A DNA stretch of 64,000 nt from Manganitrophus sp963718695 (GTDB lineage: Bacteria > Nitrospirota > Nitrospiria > SBBL01 > Manganitrophaceae): NCBI GenBank assembly GCA_963718695.1, contig OY970371.1, positions 930,001 to 994,000 of the forward strand, in the 5' to 3' direction. Under the pieces are notes generated by a model. It ran no database searches. It was not told where the DNA came from and was given only the letters and a program-made list of their open reading frames with translations. The position numbers and the translations under genes are program-made. The number at the start of each line of letters is the position of its first letter. Positions within the stretch are counted from its first letter, which is position 1. This document shows, in pieces, positions 1-9,107 of this stretch.

Positions 1-1
1 G

Positions 2-1774
2 CCCCGAGTAAAGATGGACGAAGTTCACCGGGCGGTGACCCGGTATCATCTCAGCGCCCCCATGACCGAGGCGTTCGACCCCGATAATCAGGCCGAGCTC
101 TGGCGCGTGCGGAAGGCGATGTACCCGACCCTCTATAACTATGACGCCAAGAAGAAGCCGGTCAACTTTGCCGATGACGTGGTGGTCGCCGCCGATCGCA
201 TTCCGGAGCTGATCGCCTATCTCGACCGCCTCTTCGCCGAGAAGGGGGTGGCGGTGGCGATCTACGGTCACATCGGCAACGGGAATGCCCATATCAATCC
301 TTTGCTCAATGTGAATGATCCGGCCGATTTCGAAAAGATGGTCGCCCTCTCCCACGAGATCCATCAAACGGTCATCGACCGGTTCGGCGGCTCGCTCTGC
401 GGGGAGCACGGCGATGGGCGGGTGCGGGCCGAGTTCGTCAAAGCGCTCTATGGCCCGGAGCTCTACACCCTCTTTAAGCGGGTGAAGACCCTCTTCGATC
501 CGGCGTATCTTCTCAACCCCGGCGTCAAGATTACGGAGACGCCGTTTACCGAGAAGATCGATTTCGAACGGCTCGCCAAGCAGTGCGCTACCTGCGGGAA
601 GTGCAACTCGGTCTGTCCGGTCTACGATGTCGCCGGGGAGGAGTCGAATGCCGCGCGGGGATGGTTCCACATCGTGACCGCGCCCGACTACTCCTACGAG
701 AAATCGGCTCGGATCGTCGAAGCATGCGTCAATTGTAAGTCGTGCCGGAGCGTCTGTCCCGCCGGAATCGACGTCTCGGAGCTGATTTTGAAAAAGCGGG
801 AGGAACATCCGAACCAGACGGCGGGGATGGCCTTCTGGCTCCAATCAAAGGCCTCCTTGTTCGAGACCCTGTTGAAATTGGCGGCCTGGACGCAGCCGAT
901 CTGGGACAACCGGATCGGCCGGTTTATGATCGAGCATCTGACCCTTCCGATCATGAAAGGACTCGCGCCGACGGCGCGGATTCCGGCCGACATGATCCTG
1001 CCGAAGCTGGCGAAGCGGCATTTGCGAGAACGTTATGCCGCCTTGACCGAGTCCGACAGCCCGATCGCCTATTTCCACGGCTGCGCGGCCAACTACTTCG
1101 ACGACGGCGTGGGGGATGCGGTGATCGAGGTTCTCAAAAAAAACGGAGTGGAGGCGGCCCTTCCGCCGCAGCGTTGCTCCGGAACGCCGATCCAGACCTA
1201 CGGCTGGGTCGACCGGGTCCGGGAGAATGCCCGGTTCAATATCGCTTCCCTTGAGCGGTTCGAGAAGGTGATCACCGGCTGCGCTTCCTGCACCTTTATG
1301 TTGAAAGATTATGTCGGCCTTCTTCCTCCCGAGGAGCGGGCGCAGGCAAAGCGGCTCGCGGCGAAGGTGGTCCATATCTCTGAGTTCCTGGCAAGCACCC
1401 TTCCGGTCAAAGAGGCTTCGGCGCCGTCTGAGAAAAAGAAAAAGGTTACTTATCACTCTTCTTGTCATCTTCGGGCGGCCGGGGTGAGCAAGCCGCCGCG
1501 GGATCTGCTTCGCCGCCATTCCGGTCTTGAGTTCGTCGAGATGGCCGATGCCGACCGCTGCGCCGGCGGCGCGGGAACGTTCTGCGTCAAAAATCCGAAA
1601 CAGTCGGAAGCGATCTTCGAGCGGAAGCGGCGCGGGATCGAAGAGAGCGGGGCGGAGATCGTCGCCACCTCCTGCCCCGCCTGCATGATCCAGCTTCAGA
1701 ACGGTCTCAAGGGAAAGGTCGAAGTGAAACATATCGCCCGATTGATGAACGAAGAGGAGGCGTCCGATGGGTGA
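2..1774 (+). CDS. FAD-linked oxidase / ferredoxin / CCG-domain fusion (glycolate or D-lactate oxidase type), 5' partial
   Basis: The frame is open to the left edge, so the N-terminus, including the FAD-binding PCMH domain, lies outside the window. What is visible starts in the C-terminal FAD-oxidase domain, with GHIGNGNAHIN and CGEHGDGRVR as in GlcD/D-lactate dehydrogenase. Next come two 4Fe-4S motifs (CATCGKCNSVCP and CVNCKSCRSVCP). Two cysteine-rich CCG-type segments follow (HGCAANYF/RCSGTP and SCHLRAAG/RCAGGAGTFC/SCPACM). This GlcD-GlcF-like fusion is known for membrane-associated 2-hydroxyacid oxidation that feeds electrons to the quinone pool. The first CCG motif reads RCSG rather than CCG. 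The last 8 bases overlap the next gene, suggesting translational coupling. The exact substrate (lactate, glycolate or another hydroxyacid) cannot be read from sequence. Confidence 0.85.
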   Translation, partial: PRVKMDEVHRAVTRYHLSAPMTEAFDPDNQAELWRVRKAMYPTLYNYDAKKKPVNFADDVVVAADRIPELIAYLDRLFAEKGVAVAIYGHIGNGNAHINPLLNVNDPADFEKMVALSHEIHQTVIDRFGGSLCGEHGDGRVRAEFVKALYGPELYTLFKRVKTLFDPAYLLNPGVKITETPFTEKIDFERLAKQCATCGKCNSVCPVYDVAGEESNAARGWFHIVTAPDYSYEKSARIVEACVNCKSCRSVCPAGIDVSELILKKREEHPNQTAGMAFWLQSKASLFETLLKLAAWTQPIWDNRIGRFMIEHLTLPIMKGLAPTARIPADMILPKLAKRHLRERYAALTESDSPIAYFHGCAANYFDDGVGDAVIEVLKKNGVEAALPPQRCSGTPIQTYGWVDRVRENARFNIASLERFEKVITGCASCTFMLKDYVGLLPPEERAQAKRLAAKVVHISEFLASTLPVKEASAPSEKKKKVTYHSSCHLRAAGVSKPPRDLLRRHSGLEFVEMADADRCAGGAGTFCVKNPKQSEAIFERKRRGIEESGAEIVATSCPACMIQLQNGLKGKVEVKHIARLMNEEEASDG

Positions 1775-2138
1775 ACAGGACCCCTCCCGGAACGTTTTGA
1801 TCTACGATGCCGAATGCCGGCTCTGCGTCTCTTCGAAAGAATGGGTTGCGCGATGGGATCGGCGGCGCCGGATTCGATTCCTGCCGTTCCAAGATCCCCA
1901 GGCGAAAGAGCGGGTCCCCGATTTGGCGGGGATGGCCTGCATGGACGCGATGCGCTTCATCGATGCGCACGGAAACACCACCTCCGGGGTGGACGCCTTC
2001 CGGAAGATGCTTCCGCTTCTTCCGTTCGGACGGCCGATCTCCCTTCTTTTTTATCTTCCCGGATTTTCCCGGCTCGCGGCCAAAGTCTACCATCATGTCG
2101 CCGAGAACCGCTACCGTTGGTTCGGCCGGGCGCATTGA
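1767..2138 (+). CDS. DCC-family thiol-disulfide oxidoreductase-like protein (DUF393)
   Basis: This 123-residue protein carries the family's opening motif, YDAECRLC, at about residues 13-20: a tyrosine-aspartate followed by a CxxC pair. The rest is typical DUF393: a short basic stretch, a helix-rich middle and a C-terminal HVAENRYRWFG segment. DCC proteins are thioredoxin-fold-like proteins with a putative redox-active CxxC; substrates are unknown. The gene overlaps the end of the FAD/Fe-S oxidase by 8 bases, so the two are probably co-transcribed. Its job in that operon is not evident. Confidence 0.8.
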   Translation: MGEQDPSRNVLIYDAECRLCVSSKEWVARWDRRRRIRFLPFQDPQAKERVPDLAGMACMDAMRFIDAHGNTTSGVDAFRKMLPLLPFGRPISLLFYLPGFSRLAAKVYHHVAENRYRWFGRAH

Positions 2139-2253
2139 GAAGATTTCCTCCCAATCGATTGTAAAATATAAAGAGATCGGCTCACGTTATTTGACGGTCG
2201 CACCGTCTTACGATATCGTTTAGTCGAGTCTTCCTTATCGCATCAAGGGGAAC

Positions 2254-3342
2254 ATGGGGAACATGTTCGCGCCGATCTTTACTCCGAGCCAATATACCTT
2301 TAATCCTTATGCCATTCCGATGTTCGTGGCGGCAGCCGCGACCTTCTTGTTCGGCGCCGCCGTTCTGATCCACGAGCGGGGGAGCCGGGTCGGTCGGCTT
2401 TTCTTCTACATGACCTTTGCGGGGGGGATCTGGCTTTTTTCTTTCTCCTGGATGTACTGCGCCGTCGAGGAGCAGATCGCCCTGGTTTGGGCGAAGGTCG
2501 GGTATCTGGCCGTCACCCTGATCCCCTCCGCGATTTATGACTTCTCCATGGTCATCCTTCGCCTGGAGGGGCAGCGTCGAATATGGAGACAAGTCAGCTG
2601 GTCTTTCTCTGCGCTCTTTGCACTGTCGGTTCTTCTGTCCGATGCGCTTGTCCAGGGTGTTTATCGTTACTGGTGGGGTTACTATCCGAAGGTCGGGTGG
2701 CTGAGCATCGCATTTCTGCTTTTTTTCTTCGGGGTCATGATGCTGAGCCTCTGGGAATACGACGGTCAATTTCGCAACGCGGCCCCGAGCGTCCACCGGA
2801 AGCGGACCAAATCTTTTTTAAAGGCGTTTGGATTCGGCTATTTCGCTTCATTCGATTTTCTGGCCAATTACGGTGTTCCGCTTTATCCCTTCGGTTATAT
2901 TCCGATCTTCATCTTTTTCTTCGTCGCGGCCAAAACGATCCGGCAGTATCGGCTGATGGACATGACCCCTGCCCTGGCGGTCGATCAGCTCATCTCGCCG
3001 ATGGTCGACCTCCTCATTGTCTGCGATACCGAGGGAACGATTCAACTCGTGAACCGGACGACCTGCGGGGCGCTCGGTTACTCCGAGAGAGAGCTCATCG
3101 GCAAACCGATCGGCTCTCTGGCCTGGCGATCTTCAACACTGGAAGAACGGGTTCAGCAGGTGATCCGCGGGACGCCGGTGCAGGATGTGGAAGTCCTCTT
3201 TTGCGGGAAGGGGGGAAGGACGGTTGTAGTGCGCATCTCCATCTCACAATTCCGGGACCGGGAGTCTGTTCCGATTGGCGCGGTGATCGTTGGATGGAAT
3301 ACGCCGGAGCGTCCGTCCGGCGAAGAGGCGTTGCAGCCATAA
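2254..3342 (+). CDS. 7TM membrane sensor with PAS domain, no kinase domain
   Basis: Residues about 15-240 form seven hydrophobic segments resembling the N-terminal 7TM domain of histidine kinases, including the AVEEQIALVWAKVGYL stretch. A PAS domain follows at about residues 250-345 (LLIVCDTEGTIQLVNRTTC, YSERELIGKPI). The protein then ends with no HisKA, HATPase, GGDEF or EAL domain, and the next 40 bases contain no continuation. It may be a truncated kinase or a stand-alone sensor acting through a partner. ATG codons at 2254 and 2263 are both possible starts; AAGGGGA precedes the first. Confidence 0.7.
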   Translation: MGNMFAPIFTPSQYTFNPYAIPMFVAAAATFLFGAAVLIHERGSRVGRLFFYMTFAGGIWLFSFSWMYCAVEEQIALVWAKVGYLAVTLIPSAIYDFSMVILRLEGQRRIWRQVSWSFSALFALSVLLSDALVQGVYRYWWGYYPKVGWLSIAFLLFFFGVMMLSLWEYDGQFRNAAPSVHRKRTKSFLKAFGFGYFASFDFLANYGVPLYPFGYIPIFIFFFVAAKTIRQYRLMDMTPALAVDQLISPMVDLLIVCDTEGTIQLVNRTTCGALGYSERELIGKPIGSLAWRSSTLEERVQQVIRGTPVQDVEVLFCGKGGRTVVVRISISQFRDRESVPIGAVIVGWNTPERPSGEEALQP

Positions 3343-3382
3343 AAGAGGCGGTCAGACGAGCCGTTGGTGATGCCGATTGAGG

Positions 3383-4042
3383 TTATCGGTTCGGCGTTTT
3401 TGGCGCAGAGGGACCGGCCGGGTTATTCGGTTGGCCCGGGGCATTGGGCGGGGCGGTGATTTTCTTAAAGTCTGAAGGGACCTCGAAGAGGCCGGGGTCG
3501 AGCTTTCGGACTTCGATGTTCACCAGCTGGACCAGGACGTGTTCGCCTTCTCTGAAGAACTCTTGACGGATCGGGGCATTGTTCAGGTCGATCGCCTCCC
3601 AGGCGAATCCGATCCTTTTATTTCCTTCCTTGTCTCTCCAGGTCATTTTAAATTTATTGGTCGGACGGCCTGCCACGTTTTCCTTCGCAACAAAGACCTT
3701 CTCGATTTTGATACCCGATTTCGGCGAGAAAGGATCGACCGGGTTTTCCCCGCCGACCGTCTCCACGTACATTTTCTCATTCGGCATCAACATCCAGAAA
3801 ACCGGCGGACGTTTGTCGCCGCGCGAAATGTGGACGACGTTTCTCCCGGCGTTGTTGATCTCCACCCGAAGCTGCTTTTGTTTCGAGTAAACCTTGGCCG
3901 GAAAGATCTGGGCGTTCTCTCCGATCTCTCCCAGGCTGATGGTGATGTACTGATCGGCGATGAAGTCGGCCCGGGCGGCCGTGGCGGCCAGACCCAAAAC
4001 GACGAACAGCAATAAGCCGATGATCTTTCGAAGCGGGTCCAT
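3383..4042 (-). CDS. Exported LolA-like / DUF4412-type protein
   Basis: A 219-residue protein with a clear signal peptide (basic start, hydrophobic core, cleavage after AARA). The mature part reads as a beta-rich sheet resembling LolA/LolB or DUF4412 proteins: it contains repeated strands and the phrase PVFWMLMPNEKMYVE, like the 'model of a pressed salt' region of outer-membrane lipoprotein-sorting folds. The C-terminus is proline/asparagine-rich. A GGAGAGA ribosome site precedes the ATG. It is convergent with the 7TM-PAS gene, 40 bases away. Function unknown; periplasmic location inferred. Confidence 0.6.
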   Translation of the reverse strand: MDPLRKIIGLLLFVVLGLAATAARADFIADQYITISLGEIGENAQIFPAKVYSKQKQLRVEINNAGRNVVHISRGDKRPPVFWMLMPNEKMYVETVGGENPVDPFSPKSGIKIEKVFVAKENVAGRPTNKFKMTWRDKEGNKRIGFAWEAIDLNNAPIRQEFFREGEHVLVQLVNIEVRKLDPGLFEVPSDFKKITAPPNAPGQPNNPAGPSAPKTPNR

Positions 4043-4170
4043 TTCTTATCTCTCCAGCCGGGTAACTTATCATCTTTTATTTTAAAAGGCAACGGGGGGC
4101 GGCACGGTGAGTGAAGCTCTTCCTCCCTGTTGAAAAGTAAATGATTAAGTATTACCCATCAATAATTTAT

Positions 4171-4200
4171 TTGACAATCTTTATCCAGAAATCGTATCGT
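4171..4200 (+). promoter_or_regulatory. Sigma-70-type promoter for the lipoprotein gene
   Basis: TTGACA at 4171-4176 and TATCGT at 4195-4200 are separated by 18 bases. The predicted start of transcription is near 4207, about 58 bases before the ATG at 4265. Confidence 0.5.
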
Positions 4201-4264
4201 TTGGGCCGCTGACACGCGACGTAAATCCAGTCGGCGGGCGGGCCTAAAGGGGAGATAACAAAAA

Positions 4265-5476
4265 ATGTTTAACGTCAGAAAAATCGGTATGGCTTTGGGA
4301 GGGTTGGCCTCATTGGCGATTCTGGTTTACGGCTGCGGGTCTGGAGGAGGTGGCGGCGACGCCCCGGCCGGGACCGCGGCGCAATCCGCGTCTGCTGCTT
4401 CAAAGGCATTCGTCAACGCCCTGGGGGTGGCCACCGATGGTCCGGGCGGGGGCGGTGCCGGTGAAGGCGGCACCGGAGTCGCTCAGTCTTTAAAGAGAAA
4501 GGCGGTGTCGAATTTAAGCGATGAGGCCCAGATCCGCCTGGCGTTGCAAGACTTTAAGTCGTCGGTGACTCTTCGACAGCAGAAGATGCTTCGGGCCACT
4601 GAAGACAGCGGGGTTCAGCCATGTCCCGGCGGCGGGACGTTTAGAGTCCGGATCAATGACAACAACACTCCGAATGATGAATCCGACGACGCTGTTACCG
4701 CGGACTTTGCCCACTGCTCCGAAAGTAGCGAGGGATCTTCTTCTTTTTTAAACGGTTCAATCCGTCTCACCGTCACGAATGGCGGCCAGGGGTTCACGAT
4801 GACTTTAAACAGGTTTACCAGCCGCACCACCGATTCCTCGGGTAGCTTTGAAACCGGCGGCAGTGGAACAATCTCTTTCTCCGGCAGCGAAGTCGCCTGT
4901 GGCGATTCCTCCTTTCTGGAGAACGCGACCTTCACAATGAACCTGACCGGAAAGAACAAGGTCGATCTGGACAATGATGGAACGATTGAAAGCAACGAAT
5001 CGTTCTCTCTGAACAATCTCATCATCACCTTGGCAGAGGCGCATAGACCGGCACCCGACTGCACTCCAGGTCCGGTGACCTTCATGATCAACGGCAAGGC
5101 TAACTTCACCAATCACCTCAATCGAGCCGATAACATTACTGCCGCTTTTACCCATTTCGCGATGGTGGTCACACCGATGATAAGGGAGATCGAGGGCGTC
5201 GAGAAAGACGGAGATACCCTCTCTCTCGACGGAACGATTGCAATCTCGTCCGATTGCGTCAACGGGACGTTCACCTTCAGCACGCCGGTCGGAGAGGAGC
5301 CCTTTATTCCGTTGGACGCCTCCTGTCCGGTGGACGGAAGATTCCTGATTCACCGGGGCGGCGCCACGACGGCGGTGATCTACACCGACGGCGGCGGTGT
5401 CCAGATTGATGAAGGAGATGACGGCTCAGCCGAGCAGACTTTCGAAAATTGCGAGGCGGCGGAGGCTTGCACTTAG
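4265..5476 (+). CDS. Hypothetical lipoprotein, glycine-rich N-terminus
   Basis: The signal peptide ends in the lipobox LVYGC, giving a lipidated cysteine at about residue 24 followed by a glycine-rich linker. The remaining ~350 residues are polar and beta-prone, with repeated patterns of the type GSIRLTVTNGG, GSGTISFSG and TFTMNLTGKN. An acidic calcium-like loop (DLDNDGTIESNE) lies in the middle. I do not recognise a family. A strong terminator follows 22 bases after the stop, and a promoter precedes it, so this is a single-gene unit. A surface or outer-membrane location is inferred from the lipobox. Confidence 0.6.
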   Translation: MFNVRKIGMALGGLASLAILVYGCGSGGGGGDAPAGTAAQSASAASKAFVNALGVATDGPGGGGAGEGGTGVAQSLKRKAVSNLSDEAQIRLALQDFKSSVTLRQQKMLRATEDSGVQPCPGGGTFRVRINDNNTPNDESDDAVTADFAHCSESSEGSSSFLNGSIRLTVTNGGQGFTMTLNRFTSRTTDSSGSFETGGSGTISFSGSEVACGDSSFLENATFTMNLTGKNKVDLDNDGTIESNESFSLNNLIITLAEAHRPAPDCTPGPVTFMINGKANFTNHLNRADNITAAFTHFAMVVTPMIREIEGVEKDGDTLSLDGTIAISSDCVNGTFTFSTPVGEEPFIPLDASCPVDGRFLIHRGGATTAVIYTDGGGVQIDEGDDGSAEQTFENCEAAEACT

Positions 5477-5497
5477 CCTGATCAGCTTTGTACTCTG

Positions 5498-5529
5498 GGC
5501 GCCCCGGCTTTCGCCGGGGCGCCTTTTTT
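5498..5529 (+). terminator. Rho-independent terminator
   Basis: A perfect 11-bp GC-rich stem (5498-5508 with 5513-5523) with a 4-base loop is followed by six T residues. It ends the lipoprotein transcription unit. Confidence 0.9.
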
Positions 5530-5620
5530 ATTCCCATCCCCCTTATCATTGCGATGTAACCTTGATTGCTTCCTTAGCGCGATTTTAGTATCATCAGAAA
5601 AACAGATTAAAGGGGGGTAC

Positions 5621-7045
5621 ATGGTTCCGGAGCATCCGTTTTGGATTGGGGGAAAGTGGCGCAAATCGGCCGAGAAGGTGGAGGTCATCAATCCCTACAA
5701 CAATCAGCCGATCGGGGTGACCTATTCGGCCTCGGCGGAGGATGTGGAGACCGCCCTCGCTTCAGCGACACACGCCTTTCAGGAAATGCGGCGGATGCCG
5801 GCCTTTCGCCGGGGGGAGATTCTCCATCAGATTTCGGAGGGGCTGAAGACCCGCCGCGAAGAGATCGCCCGGACGATGACCCTGGAGTCGGGGAAACCGA
5901 TCGCCGACGCCCGCGGCGAAGTCAACCGCGCCGTCAGCACCTTCCAAATCGCCTCCGAAGAAGCAAAGCGAATCGAAGGGGAAGTCCTTCCGCTCGACCT
6001 GATGCCGGGATCGGAAGGGCGGGTCGGCATCACACGGCGGTTCCCGATCGGCCCCATCGTCGGCATCTCGCCGTTTAATTTTCCCCTCAATCTGGTTGCC
6101 CACAAAATCGCCCCGGCGCTCGCCGCGGGGAATACCATTCTCCTCAAACCGGCGCCGAAGACGCCGCTGACCGCGTTGCTTTTGGCCGAGATCATCGCGT
6201 CGGTCGGCGTTCCCGACGGCGCGGTCAGTGTCTTTCTTTGCGGGAATGCGCTGGCCGAAAAGATGGTCCTCGATCCGCGGGTCAAAATGCTCAGCTTCAC
6301 CGGGAGTGCGGCGGTCGGTTGGATGCTGAAGGAAAAGGCGAACAAGAAGCGGGTGGTCCTCGAATTGGGAGGGAACGCCGGGGTGATCATCCACTCCGAT
6401 GCCGATCTCGATTATGCCGCCAAGCGCTGCGCGATCGGCGGGTTTTCCTATGCCGGCCAGGTCTGCATCTCCGTCCAGCGGATTTTTGTTCAGGAGCAGA
6501 TCTATGATCGTTTCGCGGGTCTCTTCGCTGAGCAGGTAAGAGGGCTTCAGATCGGCGATCCGCTCGATGAGAAAACCGCGATGGGGCCGATGATCGATCT
6601 GAAGGCGGCGGAGCGCGCCGAACGCTGGATTCAAGAAGCGGTCTCGCAGGGGGCAAAGGTCCTGACCGGCGGAAAGCGATCGGGGACGCTGCTGGAGCCG
6701 ACTGTGTTGACCGAAACGACGCCGCAGATGGAGGTGAACTGCCAGGAGGTCTTCGCGCCGATCGTGACGATGGCCCCCTACCGGAAACTGGAAGAGGCGA
6801 TCGCCCGGATCAATCAATCCCCCTACGGATTACAGGCCGGCCTCTTTGTCAGGGACATCAAGGAGACTTTCCATGCGTTCGAGGAGATCGAAGTCGGCGG
6901 TCTGATCGTCAACGATGTGCCGACGTACCGGGTCGATCATATGCCGTACGGCGGCCTCAAGGAGTCGGGGGTCGGCCGTGAAGGGGTCCGTTACGCTATC
7001 GAGGAGATGACCGATCTTAAATTAATGGCCCTGAACCTTAAATGA
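5621..7045 (+). CDS. Aldehyde dehydrogenase (NAD(P)-dependent)
   Basis: A 474-residue enzyme of the ALDH superfamily. The start at 5621 is chosen because AAAGGGGGG lies just upstream; an upstream in-frame ATG has no ribosome site. Visible landmarks are the nucleotide-binding SPFNFPLN and FTGSAAVGWML, the general base Glu248 in LELGGNAG, and the nucleophile Cys282 in AGQVCISVQR. The C-terminal PYGGLKESGVGREG is also typical. The nearest relatives by eye are non-phosphorylating glyceraldehyde-3-phosphate or lactaldehyde/phosphonoacetaldehyde dehydrogenases; the substrate is not certain. It overlaps pyruvate kinase by 4 bases (ATGA), which supports a link to lower glycolysis. Confidence 0.9.
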   Translation: MVPEHPFWIGGKWRKSAEKVEVINPYNNQPIGVTYSASAEDVETALASATHAFQEMRRMPAFRRGEILHQISEGLKTRREEIARTMTLESGKPIADARGEVNRAVSTFQIASEEAKRIEGEVLPLDLMPGSEGRVGITRRFPIGPIVGISPFNFPLNLVAHKIAPALAAGNTILLKPAPKTPLTALLLAEIIASVGVPDGAVSVFLCGNALAEKMVLDPRVKMLSFTGSAAVGWMLKEKANKKRVVLELGGNAGVIIHSDADLDYAAKRCAIGGFSYAGQVCISVQRIFVQEQIYDRFAGLFAEQVRGLQIGDPLDEKTAMGPMIDLKAAERAERWIQEAVSQGAKVLTGGKRSGTLLEPTVLTETTPQMEVNCQEVFAPIVTMAPYRKLEEAIARINQSPYGLQAGLFVRDIKETFHAFEEIEVGGLIVNDVPTYRVDHMPYGGLKESGVGREGVRYAIEEMTDLKLMALNLK

Positions 7046-8532
7046 AGGAGGCGGGGCTCAGGGAGAGAAGAAAGAGTGCGACGATCTCATTCGATGACTC
7101 CACCCCGAATAAATCCACTGTGACAACGCCAAGACGCGCTAAGATTGTTTGCACCCTCGGTCCCGCAACGACTTCCGAGGAGATGATCTCCCGGCTGATC
7201 GGCGCCGGGGCCGATGTGATTCGGCTGAACTTTTCGCATGGTCTCCATGAGGAGCATGGGGAATCGATTCGACGCATCCGGCGGATTGCCGAAAAAAAGG
7301 GAAAACCGGTCGCTATTCTTCAGGATCTGCAAGGACCGAAGGTCCGTGTCGGACCGCTGAAGGAGAAGTCGATTCAGCTCAAGCGGGGAAAGCTTCTGAC
7401 CATCCTGCCGAGGCCGATCCCCGGAACGGACGAAGCGATTTCCACCACCTATCCCGAGCTCTATAAAAAAGTCCGGCCGGGGGACGCCATCTTGATGAAC
7501 GACGGCGCGATCGAGCTGCGCGTTCTGCGGATCGAGGATGAGAAGATCCTCTGCCGTGTCATCGGCGGGGGAACGCTGCAGGCCCGCAAGGGAATGAATG
7601 TTCCGGGCCGGGATCTGGGACTCCCCGCGCTCACGGCCAAGGACCGCGCCGATCTCAAGTTCGGCCTGGCGCACGGCGTCGACTTTATCGCCCTCTCCAT
7701 GGTCCAGCGGGCGGAGGATCTCCTGGCGATCAAACGGATGATCCGCCGGGAGAAGAAGGACGTTCCGGTGATCGCCAAGCTGGAGCAGGCGATGGCGATC
7801 GCCCATCTCGATGAAATTATGAAGGTGGCCGACGGCGTGATGGTGGCGCGCGGCGATTTGGGGGTGGAGATCCCGCTGGAGCAGGTGCCGCTGCTTCAAA
7901 AGGAGATCATCAAGAAAGCAAACGATGCGCAGATCCCGGTGATTACGGCGACGCAGATGTTGGAGTCGATGATCGAGCGGCCCCGCCCGACCCGCGCCGA
8001 GGCGTCGGACGTGGCCAATGCGATCATCGACGGGACCGATGCCGTGATGCTCTCGGCGGAGACCGCCGCCGGGAACTATCCGGTGGAGTCGATCAAGACA
8101 ATGGCCCGCATCATCGTGGCCGCCGAAGGCCGGTCGCCGATGATGGACCGCCGTCTTCAGCAAGGACTTTCGGTGGCGCGGGCGGTCAGCTCCGCGGCTT
8201 GCCAGCTCGGATGGCAAATGAACGCGAAGGCGATCGTCACCTCCACTTTGACCGGCGGGGCGGCCCTTCGTCTCTCAAAGTATCGGCCGACGAATCCGAT
8301 CCTCGCTTTCACCCCGCATCCGGAGATCGAGCGCCGGATGAGTCTCTACTGGGGGGTCACGCCGCGTCCGATGCCGCTGCTGAAAAGCAGCGATGATATT
8401 TTCAAGGAATTCGTCCATGCCGTCACCCGCAGCAAAGAGGTGAAGCGGGGAGATCTGCTGGTCATGGTCTCGAAGTCACCCTGGGTCGGTTCGACGATCA
8501 ATGATTTGATCAAGGTCCACCAAGTCGAATAG
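7042..8532 (+). CDS. pyk: Pyruvate kinase
   Basis: Converts phosphoenolpyruvate and ADP to pyruvate and ATP. Clear signatures are the N-terminal RAKIVCTLGP, RLNFSHG, the metal/substrate motif KLEQAMAI, MVARGDLGVEIP and TATQMLESM. The C-terminal domain (about 370-496) is the allosteric domain. The start is uncertain. ATG 7042 overlaps the aldehyde dehydrogenase stop and has no good ribosome site. An in-frame GTG, 11 codons before the KIVCTLGP motif region, would give a more usual N-terminus. The ALDH-pyk arrangement suggests a co-regulated lower-glycolysis unit. Confidence 0.95.
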   Translation: MKEAGLRERRKSATISFDDSTPNKSTVTTPRRAKIVCTLGPATTSEEMISRLIGAGADVIRLNFSHGLHEEHGESIRRIRRIAEKKGKPVAILQDLQGPKVRVGPLKEKSIQLKRGKLLTILPRPIPGTDEAISTTYPELYKKVRPGDAILMNDGAIELRVLRIEDEKILCRVIGGGTLQARKGMNVPGRDLGLPALTAKDRADLKFGLAHGVDFIALSMVQRAEDLLAIKRMIRREKKDVPVIAKLEQAMAIAHLDEIMKVADGVMVARGDLGVEIPLEQVPLLQKEIIKKANDAQIPVITATQMLESMIERPRPTRAEASDVANAIIDGTDAVMLSAETAAGNYPVESIKTMARIIVAAEGRSPMMDRRLQQGLSVARAVSSAACQLGWQMNAKAIVTSTLTGGAALRLSKYRPTNPILAFTPHPEIERRMSLYWGVTPRPMPLLKSSDDIFKEFVHAVTRSKEVKRGDLLVMVSKSPWVGSTINDLIKVHQVE

Positions 8533-8541
8533 GAGGAACCT

Positions 8542-8901
8542 ATCGCTCCATTCGAAGTTCAAAAGAAATTAAATCAGGTCGCTTGCCCCGCTTGCAGCGA
8601 GGCCAGGTTTCAAGTCGCGCCTGTCGAAGGAAACCCGGGCGAAGCGCACTTCGAAGCGGTCTGCCGGCCGTGCGGCCTGAAGATGCGGGTCGTGGTGATT
8701 CCCCGGCGGGTGATCGAAGGAATCGAAGCGATGGAGCCGCCCGAAGAGCGGCAGATCCTCGAAGCCAAGTGCCCTTTCTGCAGCGGCATCGGCGCCCGTT
8801 TCAATTTCCGCTTCCACCTGGAGACCGGCACAGATCATGACGTGGTCACCTGCCGTCACTGCGGCCGGGCCTACAAAAAAGAGATTACCTCCGGCATTTA
8901 A
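8542..8901 (+). CDS. Small zinc-ribbon protein with apparent ATC start
   Basis: Directly after pyruvate kinase, in the same frame, lies an open stretch coding for about 120 residues with four CxxC pairs: CPAC, CRPC, CPFC and CRHC. That is two treble-clef or ribbon zinc sites. No ATG, GTG or TTG occurs before the first two cysteine pairs; the first ATG is at 8683. A consensus AGGAGGA at 8531-8537 sits 4 bases ahead of ATC at 8542, giving an N-terminus (M)APFEVQKKL. ATC/ATT starts are rare but real (infC is the classic case). Function unknown; co-transcription with pyk is likely. Confidence 0.6.
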   Translation: MAPFEVQKKLNQVACPACSEARFQVAPVEGNPGEAHFEAVCRPCGLKMRVVVIPRRVIEGIEAMEPPEERQILEAKCPFCSGIGARFNFRFHLETGTDHDVVTCRHCGRAYKKEITSGI

Positions 8902-9060
8902 TCTCCCATCTTTTACGCTTCTATGTCCATAAGGCATTTTTTCTTTTAACGGTGCCGATTCCAGGATTCTCTCCCGCCCGGGAACCGAGAACGATAACGG
9001 CGGTGCGTGCGAAGGATGGCCGGTTTATTGACCGTTCGTCGTGCCGTCAAAAACAAAAAA

Positions 9061-9089
9061 GCCCCAAGGTTTTGCCTTGGGGCTTTTTT
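9061..9089. terminator. Bidirectional terminator downstream of the cold-shock gene
   Basis: A 9-bp stem GCCCCAAGG/CCTTGGGGC with a TTTTG loop is flanked by A-tract on the left and T-tract on the right. It can therefore stop transcription from both sides, mainly from the minus-strand cold-shock gene. Confidence 0.85.
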
Positions 9090-9107
9090 GTTTGCTAATC
9101 GGAGTGA

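Noticed and set aside
845..1732. A 295-residue frame antisense to the FAD/Fe-S oxidase
   Set aside because: Rich in arginine, glycine and proline with no domain pattern; the plus-strand gene is unambiguous.
5762..6817. A 351-residue frame antisense to aldehyde dehydrogenase
   Set aside because: Shadow of the GC-rich coding frame; no motif and no ribosome site.
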